Below the pieces are notes generated by a model that searched no databases, was not told the origin of the DNA, and saw only the letters and a list, made by a program, of their open reading frames with translations. Positions 17,503 to 27,471 of a stretch of 64,000 nt of DNA are shown one piece after another (position 1 is the stretch's first letter; every line of letters begins with the position of its first letter). Location: positions 1-64,000 of the forward strand of contig NZ_WJXB01000021.1 in the NCBI RefSeq assembly GCF_009664975.1. The letters run 5' to 3'. The DNA is from Paenibacillus monticola. Lineage in GTDB: Bacteria; Bacillota; Bacilli; Paenibacillales; Paenibacillaceae. A program made the position numbers and the translations under genes.

Positions 17503-18248
17503 GCAGCCAGAACGATTACAGTTATGTGCAGTATCTTCCAAGGGTGTTCCAGCAGAAATCAGGGGAATCGGACGAACAATTTTTTCTAGGACGTTTCCTA
17601 GGGGCTTTTGAAGCGATGCTCTCCGGTAAAACGGGAGCGGCCGGCGAGGAGTCAGTGGGGATTGAAGCACTGCTGGATGGGCTGCATCAGTATTTTGATC
17701 CTGAAATGGCGCCTTCCCAGTTTCTGCCCTGGCTTGCAGGCTGGGTAGGCCTCCAGCTTGCTGAAGGTGTGGAATATGACGGCGAGCAGGATAACCGGGA
17801 ACGTGCACTTGCCCCTAGGCAGATTCTCCCGCTTGCGGCGGCCCGCAGCACGGTCAACCGCAAGCTGATCGGCAGTATTGTCCAGCTCTACAAAAAACGC
17901 GGAACACTGGACGGCCTCGCGGAATATTTGCAGGTCTATGCGGGTGAAGAGGCTGCCATTCAAATCAATAATTACGAGGAGCCTGTCCGCTGCGGCAATG
18001 CTCAGCGTGTCGGAATTAATACGATGGTGGGGGCGGCAGAGCCGAACTATTTCTCCGTTCATGTCATCCTTCCGGCGTACAGCCGGAGTCTTCTTCAGCG
18101 CAAGGTGCGGAACCTGCAGGAGGTGCTCCGGAAGGAGAAGCCATTTTATACCAATTCCAGCCTGAATATAGAAGTCCCGCATATGTGCCTGGGGGTCTAT
18201 GGGCGCGTGGGTATGGAAACCTTACTCGGGGGTATGACAGAGCAATAG
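17499..18248 (+). CDS. Phage tail protein I-like (TIGR02242) baseplate protein
   Basis: A 249-residue protein with the TIGR02242 pattern: SYVQYLPRVFQ at the N-terminus, FLGRFLGAFEAML, LDGLHQYFDPEMAPSQFLPW, and LIGSIVQLYKKRGTLDGL. In phages this family (gpI) sits at the baseplate edge and links fibres to wedges; here it directly precedes the two fibre genes. The start lies in an ATGA overlap. Confidence 0.88.
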   Translation: MSSQNDYSYVQYLPRVFQQKSGESDEQFFLGRFLGAFEAMLSGKTGAAGEESVGIEALLDGLHQYFDPEMAPSQFLPWLAGWVGLQLAEGVEYDGEQDNRERALAPRQILPLAAARSTVNRKLIGSIVQLYKKRGTLDGLAEYLQVYAGEEAAIQINNYEEPVRCGNAQRVGINTMVGAAEPNYFSVHVILPAYSRSLLQRKVRNLQEVLRKEKPFYTNSSLNIEVPHMCLGVYGRVGMETLLGGMTEQ

Positions 18249-18277
18249 AGATTATAGATCGGGAGGCCAAGCGAATC

Positions 18278-21124
18278 ATGGGAAAAGAATTAAAAAGAAT
18301 GCGTTACTTTGACGGACTCTTCCTGAATGCGGAGGATTACAAGCTCGATCAGGATTTCAACCTGCGCCTGCAGCGGCTGCATAACCGTTATTTGCATACC
18401 TGGGGTATTGTCTGCGGGCTGAAAGTGCTGCCTTTGGTGGACCTGGCAGAATACATGAAGGTGAAAATTGCGGAAGGGCTTGCTCTGAATCAAGTTGTGG
18501 TAGAGGACAAGAACAATGGGAAGCACGAGAGCATCAGCCAGGAAATTCTCATTTATGAGGGGCACCCGGACAATCCGGTGGATCTCTCCGAGTATAACGC
18601 CAATGAAAGTATCTATATCTGGATCAGCTATGAAGAGGCAGAGGCCGAACGCAATATTGAGCGTGGTCAGGGACAGGAGATTCATACCTGGGAGCGAGGA
18701 CGGATCAGCCACAGCACTACTAAACCAGACAGCTCCGATAAAATTGTCCTGGCCCGGGTGGTTCCCCGCAAGGAGGGCACTGGAATTGTGATCGACAGTG
18801 CGTGCATTTTCGATTATGACAGTGATGTGGCCCGCACGCCACTTAGGACCTACGCAGGTGCGGCTGGCAAGAAGCTGGTCACGGAGAAGCTGGTCATCAA
18901 GGCTAAAAGTGAAGACAGCATGGACAGCGTGGAGCTGAATGAAGCAGCTCTGGCTGCCATGCCGTCAGTGTATACACTGCAGGAAGGCAAAGTCCTGGAG
19001 GTTAGCGCTCCAGAAACCCATTTCACTGGCGCCATTAACATTGCCGGAGATTTGACGCTGCAGGGAGAGCTTATCCTGCAGAGCAAGGATAAATCCCAAA
19101 GTGAAATGCGGATCATGAACAGCTTCGTCGAGGTTAACAGTCCCAACACAGATGATCCAGACTATGAATTTCCCGGTCCGCGTGACGGTGGTCTGGAAGT
19201 ATACCGGGGCGATGGCGGCACGCATGACGCACGGATTGTATGGGTGGAGGCGGATCAATGCTTCAAGGCGGGCATCGGGACCGATCTGAAGAAAATCGCC
19301 TACGGCAACGAATGGGACAGCTTGATTAAGTATGAATTTGCCGATCTGCTGCACAGGCACAGCAAGCTATCGTCAACAGGAGGCTCCTCCTTCGGATTCA
19401 CGGGGGCAGGCAAGCTCTACAGCGATGCTGATCTGGCACTCAAGGATGACAGGATCCTTTGGCTGAAGGGCACGAACCCGGATACTGTTGACAGCTCGCA
19501 TGGTCTGGGCTGGTTCGGAACCGGCAAGCCGTTCGCCGCTGCTGATGTGGACGGACCCGTATTATTCGGGAACAGCGGCGGTGTTCTCGGCACTAGGACG
19601 GTTAATAGTGACAGCTCCCGGACAGACAAGCAGGTGCTCTCTTGGAATAAGAACGGCTATGTCGGAATCGGCCCGCAGAAGGCGCTGGAGGATTCTCTGG
19701 ATGTCGATGGCAGCGTGCGTATTCTCAGCGGAAGGAATCCTGTCCGCTTCACCTCCTCGTGGACGGGCTTCCCTGATAATCAGATCAACGGCGCTGAGAT
19801 CAGCAATGATATCACGGATCACAAAGCGCTGATGATCGTCGGCAACCAGTCTGCCGGACAGGGGAGAAAGGTCGCCGTCTGGGATCGGCTGGATGTGAAT
19901 GGATTTCTGTATGTTAACGGTAAAATGCAGGCATCACAGGAGATTATTCCGAGTGCGGGGAACGGAGCGCATAACGGCATTATTTTCCCGGCCAATCCGG
20001 GCGGCGGCGGATCAGATCTGGCGTGGATCAAGTACTATCCCCGTACGGGAGAGGATTGCACGCTGGAAATAGGCACCTCCAATGACGGAAGTGACCATAT
20101 CTCCCTGAATGCTTCCGGCAATGTGGGTATCGGAACACTAACACCGGCGGATAAGCTGGATGTGGCAGGTGAACTGCGTGTCCTGAGCGGGCAAAATCCG
20201 ATCCGCTTCACGTCCAGGTGGTCAGGCTTCACGAGTCCATCCGTAAATAATGCTGAAATCAGTAATGATACCACAAGCTACAATTCACTAATGATTGCGG
20301 GAAACGGGAAATCGGGATCACGCAGGGTATCGATCTGGGATAATCTCGATGTGAACGGCTCCCTGCAGGTGAATGGCGGTGCCCTCATTAAAGGAGACCT
20401 CCAGATTCTGGGCAGCATCAAAACAGATGTGTTCAACTTTGCCGGGAAATTTAAAAAGCTGGATGTGGCCGAAGAATTTGCCGCCATTGTACGCTGTGCC
20501 GATTTCTACATCGGCTATCCGGGCCGCCGTGGAGCTCCCGGCAGAGCTCTGGTCGATAACGGCAGCCATCTGGTGCTCAATTACGGCAACGACTGGTCGT
20601 ATGCTTCTGTTCACAGCAGTCTTGAAGTGAGAAGTGCCCTGATCCCTAGCGCGGGCAGCGGCAATAACGGTATCATCTTCCCGTCAGATCCTGGCGGTGG
20701 TAGCGGCGACTCTGCCTGGATCAAGTTCTATCCGACCAGCGGGGAGAACTGCGTGCTGGATATCGGCGTGTCCAATGATGCCGGCGACCGCATTTATCTA
20801 CATGCCAGCGGCGGTGTCTATGCCAACGGCAGCATGTACTGGTGGTCCTCGCGTGAGCTGAAGGATAATATCGCGGATATACCTGTCAAAGAAGCGAAGC
20901 AGTTGCTGGATGGGCTGAACCCCGTCTCTTTTAAGTACAAAGGAGGCACGAAGCCAAGAACACTCGGGTTCATTGCTGAAGAGGTGCCGGCAGTTCTGGC
21001 AGACCCTGACCAGAAGGCGATCAGCGGCATGGATATCATTGCTGTTCTGACCAGCGTGATGAAGGATCAGCAGAAAGCTATAGCGAGAATGCAAAAACAA
21101 ATTGACACCCTGCAGGGTGCTTAA
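18278..21124 (+). CDS. Tail fibre 1 with C-terminal peptidase S74 chaperone
   Basis: A 948-residue fibre. I chose the ATG at 18278 because GGGAGG precedes it and the conserved N-terminus KRMRYFDGLFLNAEDYKLDQ begins there; an in-frame start at 18185 would overlap the upstream gene. Residues 1-~190 are an attachment domain shared with fibre 2. A beta-rich shaft follows, with two VGIG-type segments (GNVGIGTLTPADKLDVAGEL). The C-terminal ~92 residues form an S74 intramolecular chaperone with Ser857 and Lys862 in the SSRELK context. By analogy with endosialidase chaperones, cleavage before Ser857 would release it after trimerisation. Likely role: target recognition. Confidence 0.88.
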   Translation: MGKELKRMRYFDGLFLNAEDYKLDQDFNLRLQRLHNRYLHTWGIVCGLKVLPLVDLAEYMKVKIAEGLALNQVVVEDKNNGKHESISQEILIYEGHPDNPVDLSEYNANESIYIWISYEEAEAERNIERGQGQEIHTWERGRISHSTTKPDSSDKIVLARVVPRKEGTGIVIDSACIFDYDSDVARTPLRTYAGAAGKKLVTEKLVIKAKSEDSMDSVELNEAALAAMPSVYTLQEGKVLEVSAPETHFTGAINIAGDLTLQGELILQSKDKSQSEMRIMNSFVEVNSPNTDDPDYEFPGPRDGGLEVYRGDGGTHDARIVWVEADQCFKAGIGTDLKKIAYGNEWDSLIKYEFADLLHRHSKLSSTGGSSFGFTGAGKLYSDADLALKDDRILWLKGTNPDTVDSSHGLGWFGTGKPFAAADVDGPVLFGNSGGVLGTRTVNSDSSRTDKQVLSWNKNGYVGIGPQKALEDSLDVDGSVRILSGRNPVRFTSSWTGFPDNQINGAEISNDITDHKALMIVGNQSAGQGRKVAVWDRLDVNGFLYVNGKMQASQEIIPSAGNGAHNGIIFPANPGGGGSDLAWIKYYPRTGEDCTLEIGTSNDGSDHISLNASGNVGIGTLTPADKLDVAGELRVLSGQNPIRFTSRWSGFTSPSVNNAEISNDTTSYNSLMIAGNGKSGSRRVSIWDNLDVNGSLQVNGGALIKGDLQILGSIKTDVFNFAGKFKKLDVAEEFAAIVRCADFYIGYPGRRGAPGRALVDNGSHLVLNYGNDWSYASVHSSLEVRSALIPSAGSGNNGIIFPSDPGGGSGDSAWIKFYPTSGENCVLDIGVSNDAGDRIYLHASGGVYANGSMYWWSSRELKDNIADIPVKEAKQLLDGLNPVSFKYKGGTKPRTLGFIAEEVPAVLADPDQKAISGMDIIAVLTSVMKDQQKAIARMQKQIDTLQGA

Positions 21125-21143
21125 ACCATAGGAGGATGAACTC

Positions 21144-21326
21144 ATGAAAGAACAATTGGAAGCACGCATGAATGAACTGAAGGCAGAACTTGAATCCGGC
21201 CGGCAGATGATCCAGGAGCTGGATGAGAAACGTACCAATTTGGGGTATACCCTGACGCGGATCAGCGGGGCCATCCAGGTGCTGGAAGAATTGGTTGCCG
21301 GAGAAGCAGAGTCCGTTCAGGCCTGA
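21144..21326 (+). CDS. 60-residue coiled-coil protein between the fibres
   Basis: A small, highly charged protein, almost wholly heptad-like (LEARMNELKAELESGRQMIQ, then LDEKRTNLGYTLTRISGAIQ), with a good ribosome site (AGGAGGATG) and 19 bases after fibre 1. I do not recognise a family. The size and placement suggest a fibre assembly factor or adaptor, but only the coiled-coil character is visible. Confidence 0.7.
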   Translation: MKEQLEARMNELKAELESGRQMIQELDEKRTNLGYTLTRISGAIQVLEELVAGEAESVQA

Positions 21327-21364
21327 ACATGCAGTAACTATGAAGAGCCGGGAGGAGTGGGATT

Positions 21365-24300
21365 GTGCCAAAGGATATGAAACGCATGAATTATTTCAAT
21401 GGGCTGCTGCTAAAGGAAGATGATCTGACGCTGGATCAAAATTACCATAAGCGCGTGCGGCGGCTGCATAACCGTTATTTTCATGATTGGGGAGTCGTAG
21501 ATGGTCTTGAGGTTACTAAGACAGACACAGACCAGATAAAAGTTGAGATCGCTCCGGGCTTTGCCCTCAACCGTGTTACCGATCCGGAGAACAATGAAGA
21601 GATCAGCCAGGAAATTCTGGTTAGTGACTCACATCCTGACAGGGTGCTCGATCTTTCCGGATACAGCACATCGGACCAGATCTATATTTCGATCAGCTAC
21701 AGAGAAGAACTGGCGGACCCCGATCTTGTCAAAGGGGGAGGCAAAGCGATTCATATGCTGGAGGTTGCGGATATCCAGGCAAGCTCTCTGAAGCCTGCGG
21801 ATGTGCGTAAGAACATCCTGCTGGCCCGTGTGACTTTGAAGCATACTCAAGATGGAGCCTTGAGTATTGATCAAATCTATGAGACCGATGTAGACGGGTC
21901 GGAGCTGGTGACCCGGGCTGTAGGCGGAACCAAGCTTAAAGCAGATAAAATCATTATCGGCTCCAAGGAGGACCCTGAGATTCCCTTCTTCAGCAATTCG
22001 AAGGAAGAGGATGGTGAGGAAGGGAACCGGCTCAATGTTCACGCTGCACTGACAGAATTTACGGGGAATATCAGGGCGGGAGCCGTCAGCACCTATGGTG
22101 CCGTGGATGTAAATGGGGAGCTTTCCGTTACCTCCGGCAGTGAGACGGTGTTCAAGGTCAATGATTCCGGCGATATAGAAATTGCCGGTGCGGTCACTGC
22201 CCGAGGTCCGTTCTCCGTGAGGAATGGGATTGAAGTCAGCGGGGGAATGGCGGTGCTGGATGTCCCCCAGCTAGTGATTGGCGGAAGCAAGGTTACACTC
22301 AATCAAAATGCGAGTGAGGTAGACAGAATTGGCGTTGAGATCATTCGTAAGGATCAGCCCAGCGCTAAGCTGCAATGGGATGAGAATGATAAAGCATGGA
22401 TGATCGGAACCGATGTGAAAGAGGGCGACAAGGCCAGTGGCATGTTCAAGGTTGCCTACGGGGCAGACTGGGAGCAGCTGCATCACGGAGCGAATGCGGA
22501 TATCCTGCATACCCACAGCCAGCTGATTGCTGCAGACGGCAAGCCGGTGCTCCGTACTGACGATCAGGGGAATATCCAGGTAGATAGGGGGATGAGCGTA
22601 TCCGGAACGCTGGTATCCAACAAAGACGGCCTTGAAGTCTTCCGTGGGGCAACACTACCCAATGCCAAAATTGCCTGGAATGAGGCTGCGAAATCCTGGC
22701 AAATCGGCATGGCAAACGGGGATATGACCGATATCCCGGACGGGAAGCAGTGGGAAGAGCTCACCGCCGGCAGCAGTAATGCAGATGCCCTGCATACCCA
22801 CAGACAGTTTCATAATGAAGATAAAAGTCTGCTTGCGCTGGAGATTGGCGCTGATGGCAACGTGAACATTCCCCATGAGCTGATGGTTGGCGAGACGCTC
22901 ACCGTGAACAAGCTGATTGTCAGGGAAGAAGAGATCGTGATCAAGAAAGTGGAGCAGGAGGTGGCAGACAGCTTCCTGACGGTTAATAAAGCGGAGGATG
23001 ACGCGGCTCTAGGCAGCAAGGGGGGGCTGGATGTATACCGGGGCAGCCAGAATCCGAAGGCCCGTATGGAATGGAATGAGACTGACCGCAAATGGAAAAT
23101 AGGAATCGAAGGCAGCATGTCCGATATTCCGTACGGAACCAAGTGGGACTCGCTGACGAACGGATCTGTGTCCGATGCTTCCCACAAACACAGCACGCTG
23201 AGCACACCGTCAGGTGGAACTATTTTGTCGGCTGATGGGCAGGGGAAGCTGTCCGCATCCGGGAATATGGAGCTTGGCGGAACCCTGCTTGTCAAGGGCA
23301 GTGCCGATCTTAAGACCGATCTGAATGTGGGCGGTTCGGCTACGATTGAGGGTAACCTGACAGTAAAAGGCAACACTACGTTCATCAAAAAGGAAGATCT
23401 GGTCGTGGTCAGCAACCGGATTGAGATGAATAAATTCGAAGGCAACAGCTCAGCCCTGAAACAGAGCAGCATCGAGGTCTACCGGGGCAAGCTGAATCCA
23501 AGTGCCAAGCTGCTCTGGGATGAAACTGAAGGCAGATGGAAGCTGGGCCTAGGAGATGAGCTGTCCAATATTGCTTACGGCAGCAATTGGGACGCGCTGA
23601 CCGGAGGGGTGAGCTCAGATGCCGATGGCCTGCACCGGCATAATTCCTTGAGTGACAGCGAAGGCAACACGGCCATCCAGGCAACAGCCGAAGGTGATAT
23701 TGAAATTATTAACGATGCTGAGGTACAGGGAACACTTACTGTCAACAATGGAGCCGATATCAATGGCGGCCTGGCGGTCCAGGGCCTAGTGCGGGTAGAT
23801 GGCAACTTGATCGTCAAAGGCACCACGACAACTGTTGAACGTGAAGACCTCGTCGTCACCAATAACATCATTGAGATCAACAAGTTTGAAGGCGACACGC
23901 CGCCCGCGAACGAGAGTGGGATTGAGGTCTACCGGGGAGAATCGCAGCCGGCCGCCAGAATGATCTGGAATGAAAGTGAGCGGAAATGGAAGGTCGGCAT
24001 CGGCAGCGCGCTGGAGAATGTCGCAAGCGGCAGCTCCTGGGACAAGCTGACACAAATGGCAAGTGCGGATTCTCTTCATATCCACAGCCAGCTGTACAAT
24101 CCGCAGAGTGACATACTGGCGCTAAGTGCCAGTGCCGAAGGGGATGTGGATGTCCATCATGATCTCACGGTTGGCAGCAGCCTGACGGTAGCCGGTGACC
24201 TGGAAATCCGGGGGACATCTGCCAGTATCGCCACAGATGAGCTGGATATCGGCAGCCCTTGGATCACAATCAATAAGGATGCCGATGCTGTCACCTCTCT

Positions 24301-27283
24301 TTCCGGCGGCGGATTGGAGATTTACCGTGGCGTAGACCAGACTTCGGCTAAGATTTCCTGGGATGAGGATAAAGACCAGTGGCAGCTTGCTACCCCTACA
24401 GACAGTGCCGCGTTGGTTGTGGATTCCTCAGGCAATGTCAACGCCTCTGGCGGAGTGAAGGCTGCTAATGCCACTATCACAGGAGCAGTGACTGCAGCCA
24501 GTGCCGCAATTGCCGGAACGGTGACGGTCGGAGACGGAATAGAAGTTCTGCAGGGTACAGAGACCAGTGCGCAGATCAAGTGGGCGAAGGACCGCTGGAA
24601 GCTGGGGACTGCTGGCAAAACTGTGCTCAGCCTGACCCGCAGCGGAAAGATGGGGGTGGGCACCGATAATCCTACCGAAGTACTGGATGTGGCAGGCAAA
24701 GCGATCTTCCGTACAGAGACAGAGGTCTCTGGAGCTGCATCCTTTTCGGGTAAGCTTACCGCTCATAATGAAGCGACATTTGAAGGTAATGTTTCGTTTA
24801 ACAAGGTAATTAATGCAGTGAATGCTGCAATAAGCAATAATGTAGTGGTGGCCGGCAACGTGGTGGCCGGTGGTTTTGAAGCTCCGCGCGGACTGGACAG
24901 CAACGGGGAGGCACTACCGAATGCCCGGATTGTCTGGAATAATGAGCAGAAAGCCTGGTTCTATGGTGACGGGGATACCTTCTCGGAATTCGGCACAGGT
25001 AAGGGCGGCCAGAACAAGCTGTTCAATTCACTCGGCAATACCATTGCTGTGTATTCTGATGCCCAGGGAAATGTCGGTATCGGAACAACTACTCCGCTTG
25101 CACTAGTGGATGTAAAGGTTTCGGGCGGAGACACTGCGTTCAGTGTAACCGGAACCGGGAAGGTCGGTATCGGGACCTTTAATCCCGAAGCCAAACTTGA
25201 TGTTCAAGGCAATGCGGCGGTTAGGGGGGATCTCAGTGCTGTAAATGCGGTCTTCTCCAAGGATTTGACCGTGAACGGCAATTTGACCGTCAATGGTGAT
25301 ATAGTGACGATCAACGCAGCCACGCTGGAGGTCGAGGACAACATTATAAGAGTCAACAAATATACACCTCAGGCTACCCCGGTTGTCAAAAATGCCGGAC
25401 TGGAGGTGTTCCGCGGAGGAACTGCCCTTCCTGCCCAGCTACTGTGGGATGAGACCGCCGATGAATGGCTTGCCGGTGTCTCGAACACACTGAAAGCCAT
25501 TGAATTCAAAGGCCACACCCATCCTGAGTTTGCTGCATTGTCCGGTGCCATGACCGTGGATGCAGGCAATGTCGGGATTGGTACTTCAGCACCAACGGCT
25601 AAGCTGGATGTGAACGGCAATGTGGCCGTTACCGGGAAATTGACTGTTATTGATGCAGCGCTTAGCGGTGTATTAACGGCTAAAGATGCGACGCTGAGCG
25701 GCACGGCTGCACTTAAGGATGTCATAGTCAGCGGGGCGTTGACAGCTAAAGATGCCACAGTCAACGGAGCGTTGACAGCGAAGGATGCTACGGTCAACGG
25801 CACCTTTACTACGAAGGATGCTACGGTCACTGGCAGTCTTACTCTCAGTCAGGGGATTGCAGTGGGCAGGGGAACAGACCCAATGGCGCAAATGCTCTGG
25901 GACGAATCTCTTGATGCCTGGCTTGTTGGCATTGCAGGAAGCATGAAGCAGCTCTCATACAGCGGCCATACGCACCAGGAGTTAACTGATCTGACCGGTG
26001 TTCTGAAGATTGCTTCCGGGAATCTAGGGATTGGAACGGCAGCGCCAGCCGCCAAGCTGGATGTGAATGGAAATGCGGTTATATCCGGCAGATTGACCGT
26101 TACCGACACCGTTGTCAGCGGTTCATTAACGGCCAAAGATGCTATGATCAGCGGCGCATTAACGGCTAAAGACGCGACGCTGAGCGGTACGGCCCAACTT
26201 AAGGATGTTACCGTCAGTGGTGCGTTGACGGCTAAGGACGCTGCGGTTAGCGGAACGTTGACCACAAAGGATGTTGCAGTCACCGGCAGCCTTATCCTCA
26301 GTCAGGGTATTGAAGTGGGCAGAGGCACAGACGCGAAAGCACAGATTATCTGGAACGAAGCGATTGCTGAATGGCAGGTTGGGATTGCGGGCAGCTTGAA
26401 GCAGCTTGCTTACAGCGGTCATACGCATCAGGAACTTACGGATCTGACCGGTGTGCTGAAGGTTGCTTCCGGAAATATCGGGATTGGCACCACAGCACCA
26501 ACCGTCAAGCTGGATGTGAACGGCAATGTGGCAGTGTCCGGGAAGCTGACCGTAGCGGATGCAGCTCTAAGCGGCGCACTGACGGCTAAGGATGCGATAC
26601 TCAGTGGCACTTTGACAGTTAAGGATGCAGTAGTCACTGGCACACTGTCAGCGGAGGACATTTCCCTCAGCAATAAACTGACGGTGAAGAATGCTGTAAT
26701 CAGCGGCAGCCTTGTGGTCAGCCAGGGCATTGAGGTTACCCGCGGAACGGATAAGATAGCCCGGATTCTCTGGGATGCTGCAACCAATGGATGGCAGGCT
26801 GGAATAGAAGATAATATGCAGAATCTAGTCTGCAAGGATTCCGTCTATGATGAGCTGGTCCAGGTGGCAGACGCGGTAACGGTAGATTCCAGCAGCAATG
26901 TAGGGATCGGCAAAACCCCTGCCGATGATTACAAGCTGGATGTGAACGGCAACCTGCGGGCGACCAACTTCGCGCAGACTTCCTCCAGAACCTACAAGGA
27001 GAATATCGCCAGCCTTCCAGTGAAAAAAGCTTTGGAGCTGCTGAACAAGCTGAAGCCAGTTACCTTCAACTATAAAGCGGAGAATGCCAAGAAACAGAAC
27101 ATTGGCTTTATCGCCGAGGACGTGCCACAAATCTTCTCAACCTCCGATCACAAGTCCGTTGTACTGATGGATATCATCGGTGTGCTGACTACCGTTGTCC
27201 AGAAGCAGCAAAAAGAAGCTCAGGATATGCGCAAGCAGGTTAATGAACTTCAGGTTCAGGTTGCGGCCTTGGCAGGCGCTTAA
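21365..27283 (+). CDS. Giant tail fibre 2 (1972 residues) with repeats and peptidase S74 domain
   Basis: The GTG start is favoured because GGAGG lies 9 bases before it; the next ATG is 12 bases further. Residues 1-~190 repeat the attachment domain of fibre 1 (KRMNYFNGLLLKEDDLTLDQ). The shaft contains about twelve copies of a VYRG-x(n)-A-x3-W-[DN]-E-x(4)-W-x-x-G module, at nucleotides ~22340, 22635, 23033, 23476, 23930, 24322, 24544, 24880, 25404, 25862, 26317 and 26730. Three late blocks are built from ~12-residue units like SGALTAKDATLSG. The C-terminal chaperone has Ser1873 and Lys1878 (SSRTYKENI), implying self-cleavage. This is far longer than typical eCIS fibres and is probably the main receptor-binding arm. 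Confidence 0.9.
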   Translation: MPKDMKRMNYFNGLLLKEDDLTLDQNYHKRVRRLHNRYFHDWGVVDGLEVTKTDTDQIKVEIAPGFALNRVTDPENNEEISQEILVSDSHPDRVLDLSGYSTSDQIYISISYREELADPDLVKGGGKAIHMLEVADIQASSLKPADVRKNILLARVTLKHTQDGALSIDQIYETDVDGSELVTRAVGGTKLKADKIIIGSKEDPEIPFFSNSKEEDGEEGNRLNVHAALTEFTGNIRAGAVSTYGAVDVNGELSVTSGSETVFKVNDSGDIEIAGAVTARGPFSVRNGIEVSGGMAVLDVPQLVIGGSKVTLNQNASEVDRIGVEIIRKDQPSAKLQWDENDKAWMIGTDVKEGDKASGMFKVAYGADWEQLHHGANADILHTHSQLIAADGKPVLRTDDQGNIQVDRGMSVSGTLVSNKDGLEVFRGATLPNAKIAWNEAAKSWQIGMANGDMTDIPDGKQWEELTAGSSNADALHTHRQFHNEDKSLLALEIGADGNVNIPHELMVGETLTVNKLIVREEEIVIKKVEQEVADSFLTVNKAEDDAALGSKGGLDVYRGSQNPKARMEWNETDRKWKIGIEGSMSDIPYGTKWDSLTNGSVSDASHKHSTLSTPSGGTILSADGQGKLSASGNMELGGTLLVKGSADLKTDLNVGGSATIEGNLTVKGNTTFIKKEDLVVVSNRIEMNKFEGNSSALKQSSIEVYRGKLNPSAKLLWDETEGRWKLGLGDELSNIAYGSNWDALTGGVSSDADGLHRHNSLSDSEGNTAIQATAEGDIEIINDAEVQGTLTVNNGADINGGLAVQGLVRVDGNLIVKGTTTTVEREDLVVTNNIIEINKFEGDTPPANESGIEVYRGESQPAARMIWNESERKWKVGIGSALENVASGSSWDKLTQMASADSLHIHSQLYNPQSDILALSASAEGDVDVHHDLTVGSSLTVAGDLEIRGTSASIATDELDIGSPWITINKDADAVTSLSGGGLEIYRGVDQTSAKISWDEDKDQWQLATPTDSAALVVDSSGNVNASGGVKAANATITGAVTAASAAIAGTVTVGDGIEVLQGTETSAQIKWAKDRWKLGTAGKTVLSLTRSGKMGVGTDNPTEVLDVAGKAIFRTETEVSGAASFSGKLTAHNEATFEGNVSFNKVINAVNAAISNNVVVAGNVVAGGFEAPRGLDSNGEALPNARIVWNNEQKAWFYGDGDTFSEFGTGKGGQNKLFNSLGNTIAVYSDAQGNVGIGTTTPLALVDVKVSGGDTAFSVTGTGKVGIGTFNPEAKLDVQGNAAVRGDLSAVNAVFSKDLTVNGNLTVNGDIVTINAATLEVEDNIIRVNKYTPQATPVVKNAGLEVFRGGTALPAQLLWDETADEWLAGVSNTLKAIEFKGHTHPEFAALSGAMTVDAGNVGIGTSAPTAKLDVNGNVAVTGKLTVIDAALSGVLTAKDATLSGTAALKDVIVSGALTAKDATVNGALTAKDATVNGTFTTKDATVTGSLTLSQGIAVGRGTDPMAQMLWDESLDAWLVGIAGSMKQLSYSGHTHQELTDLTGVLKIASGNLGIGTAAPAAKLDVNGNAVISGRLTVTDTVVSGSLTAKDAMISGALTAKDATLSGTAQLKDVTVSGALTAKDAAVSGTLTTKDVAVTGSLILSQGIEVGRGTDAKAQIIWNEAIAEWQVGIAGSLKQLAYSGHTHQELTDLTGVLKVASGNIGIGTTAPTVKLDVNGNVAVSGKLTVADAALSGALTAKDAILSGTLTVKDAVVTGTLSAEDISLSNKLTVKNAVISGSLVVSQGIEVTRGTDKIARILWDAATNGWQAGIEDNMQNLVCKDSVYDELVQVADAVTVDSSSNVGIGKTPADDYKLDVNGNLRATNFAQTSSRTYKENIASLPVKKALELLNKLKPVTFNYKAENAKKQNIGFIAEDVPQIFSTSDHKSVVLMDIIGVLTTVVQKQQKEAQDMRKQVNELQVQVAALAGA

Positions 27284-27315
27284 TCGAAAAGTACTTATAT
27301 GCGAATAGATACGTG

Positions 27316-27356
27316 AAGCAGCTCCTGCAGCCATTGCTGCAGGAGCTGCTTATTTT
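27316..27356 (+). terminator. Terminator at the end of the eCIS operon
   Basis: A perfect 16-base inverted repeat (AAGCAGCTCCTGCAGC, 27316-27331, pairing with 27336-27351) with a 4-base loop and a T-rich tail. It can also serve the convergent selO gene. The remaining 115 bases before selO show nothing else. Confidence 0.9.
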
Positions 27357-27471
27357 GTCAATCTATAAGATTGAAACTAAAGATGAACGTGCGTAATAGA
27401 TCCCCCGCGTCTGCAACCTTTATCATGGGAGCGGGTCTAGAGTACGGCGGATTTAAGCATGATAATTAAGC

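Noticed and set aside
1737..27283. Prophage
   Set aside because: No capsid, portal, terminase, integrase, replication or lysis gene; the order and the ATPase/DUF4255/DUF6760 genes fit an eCIS.
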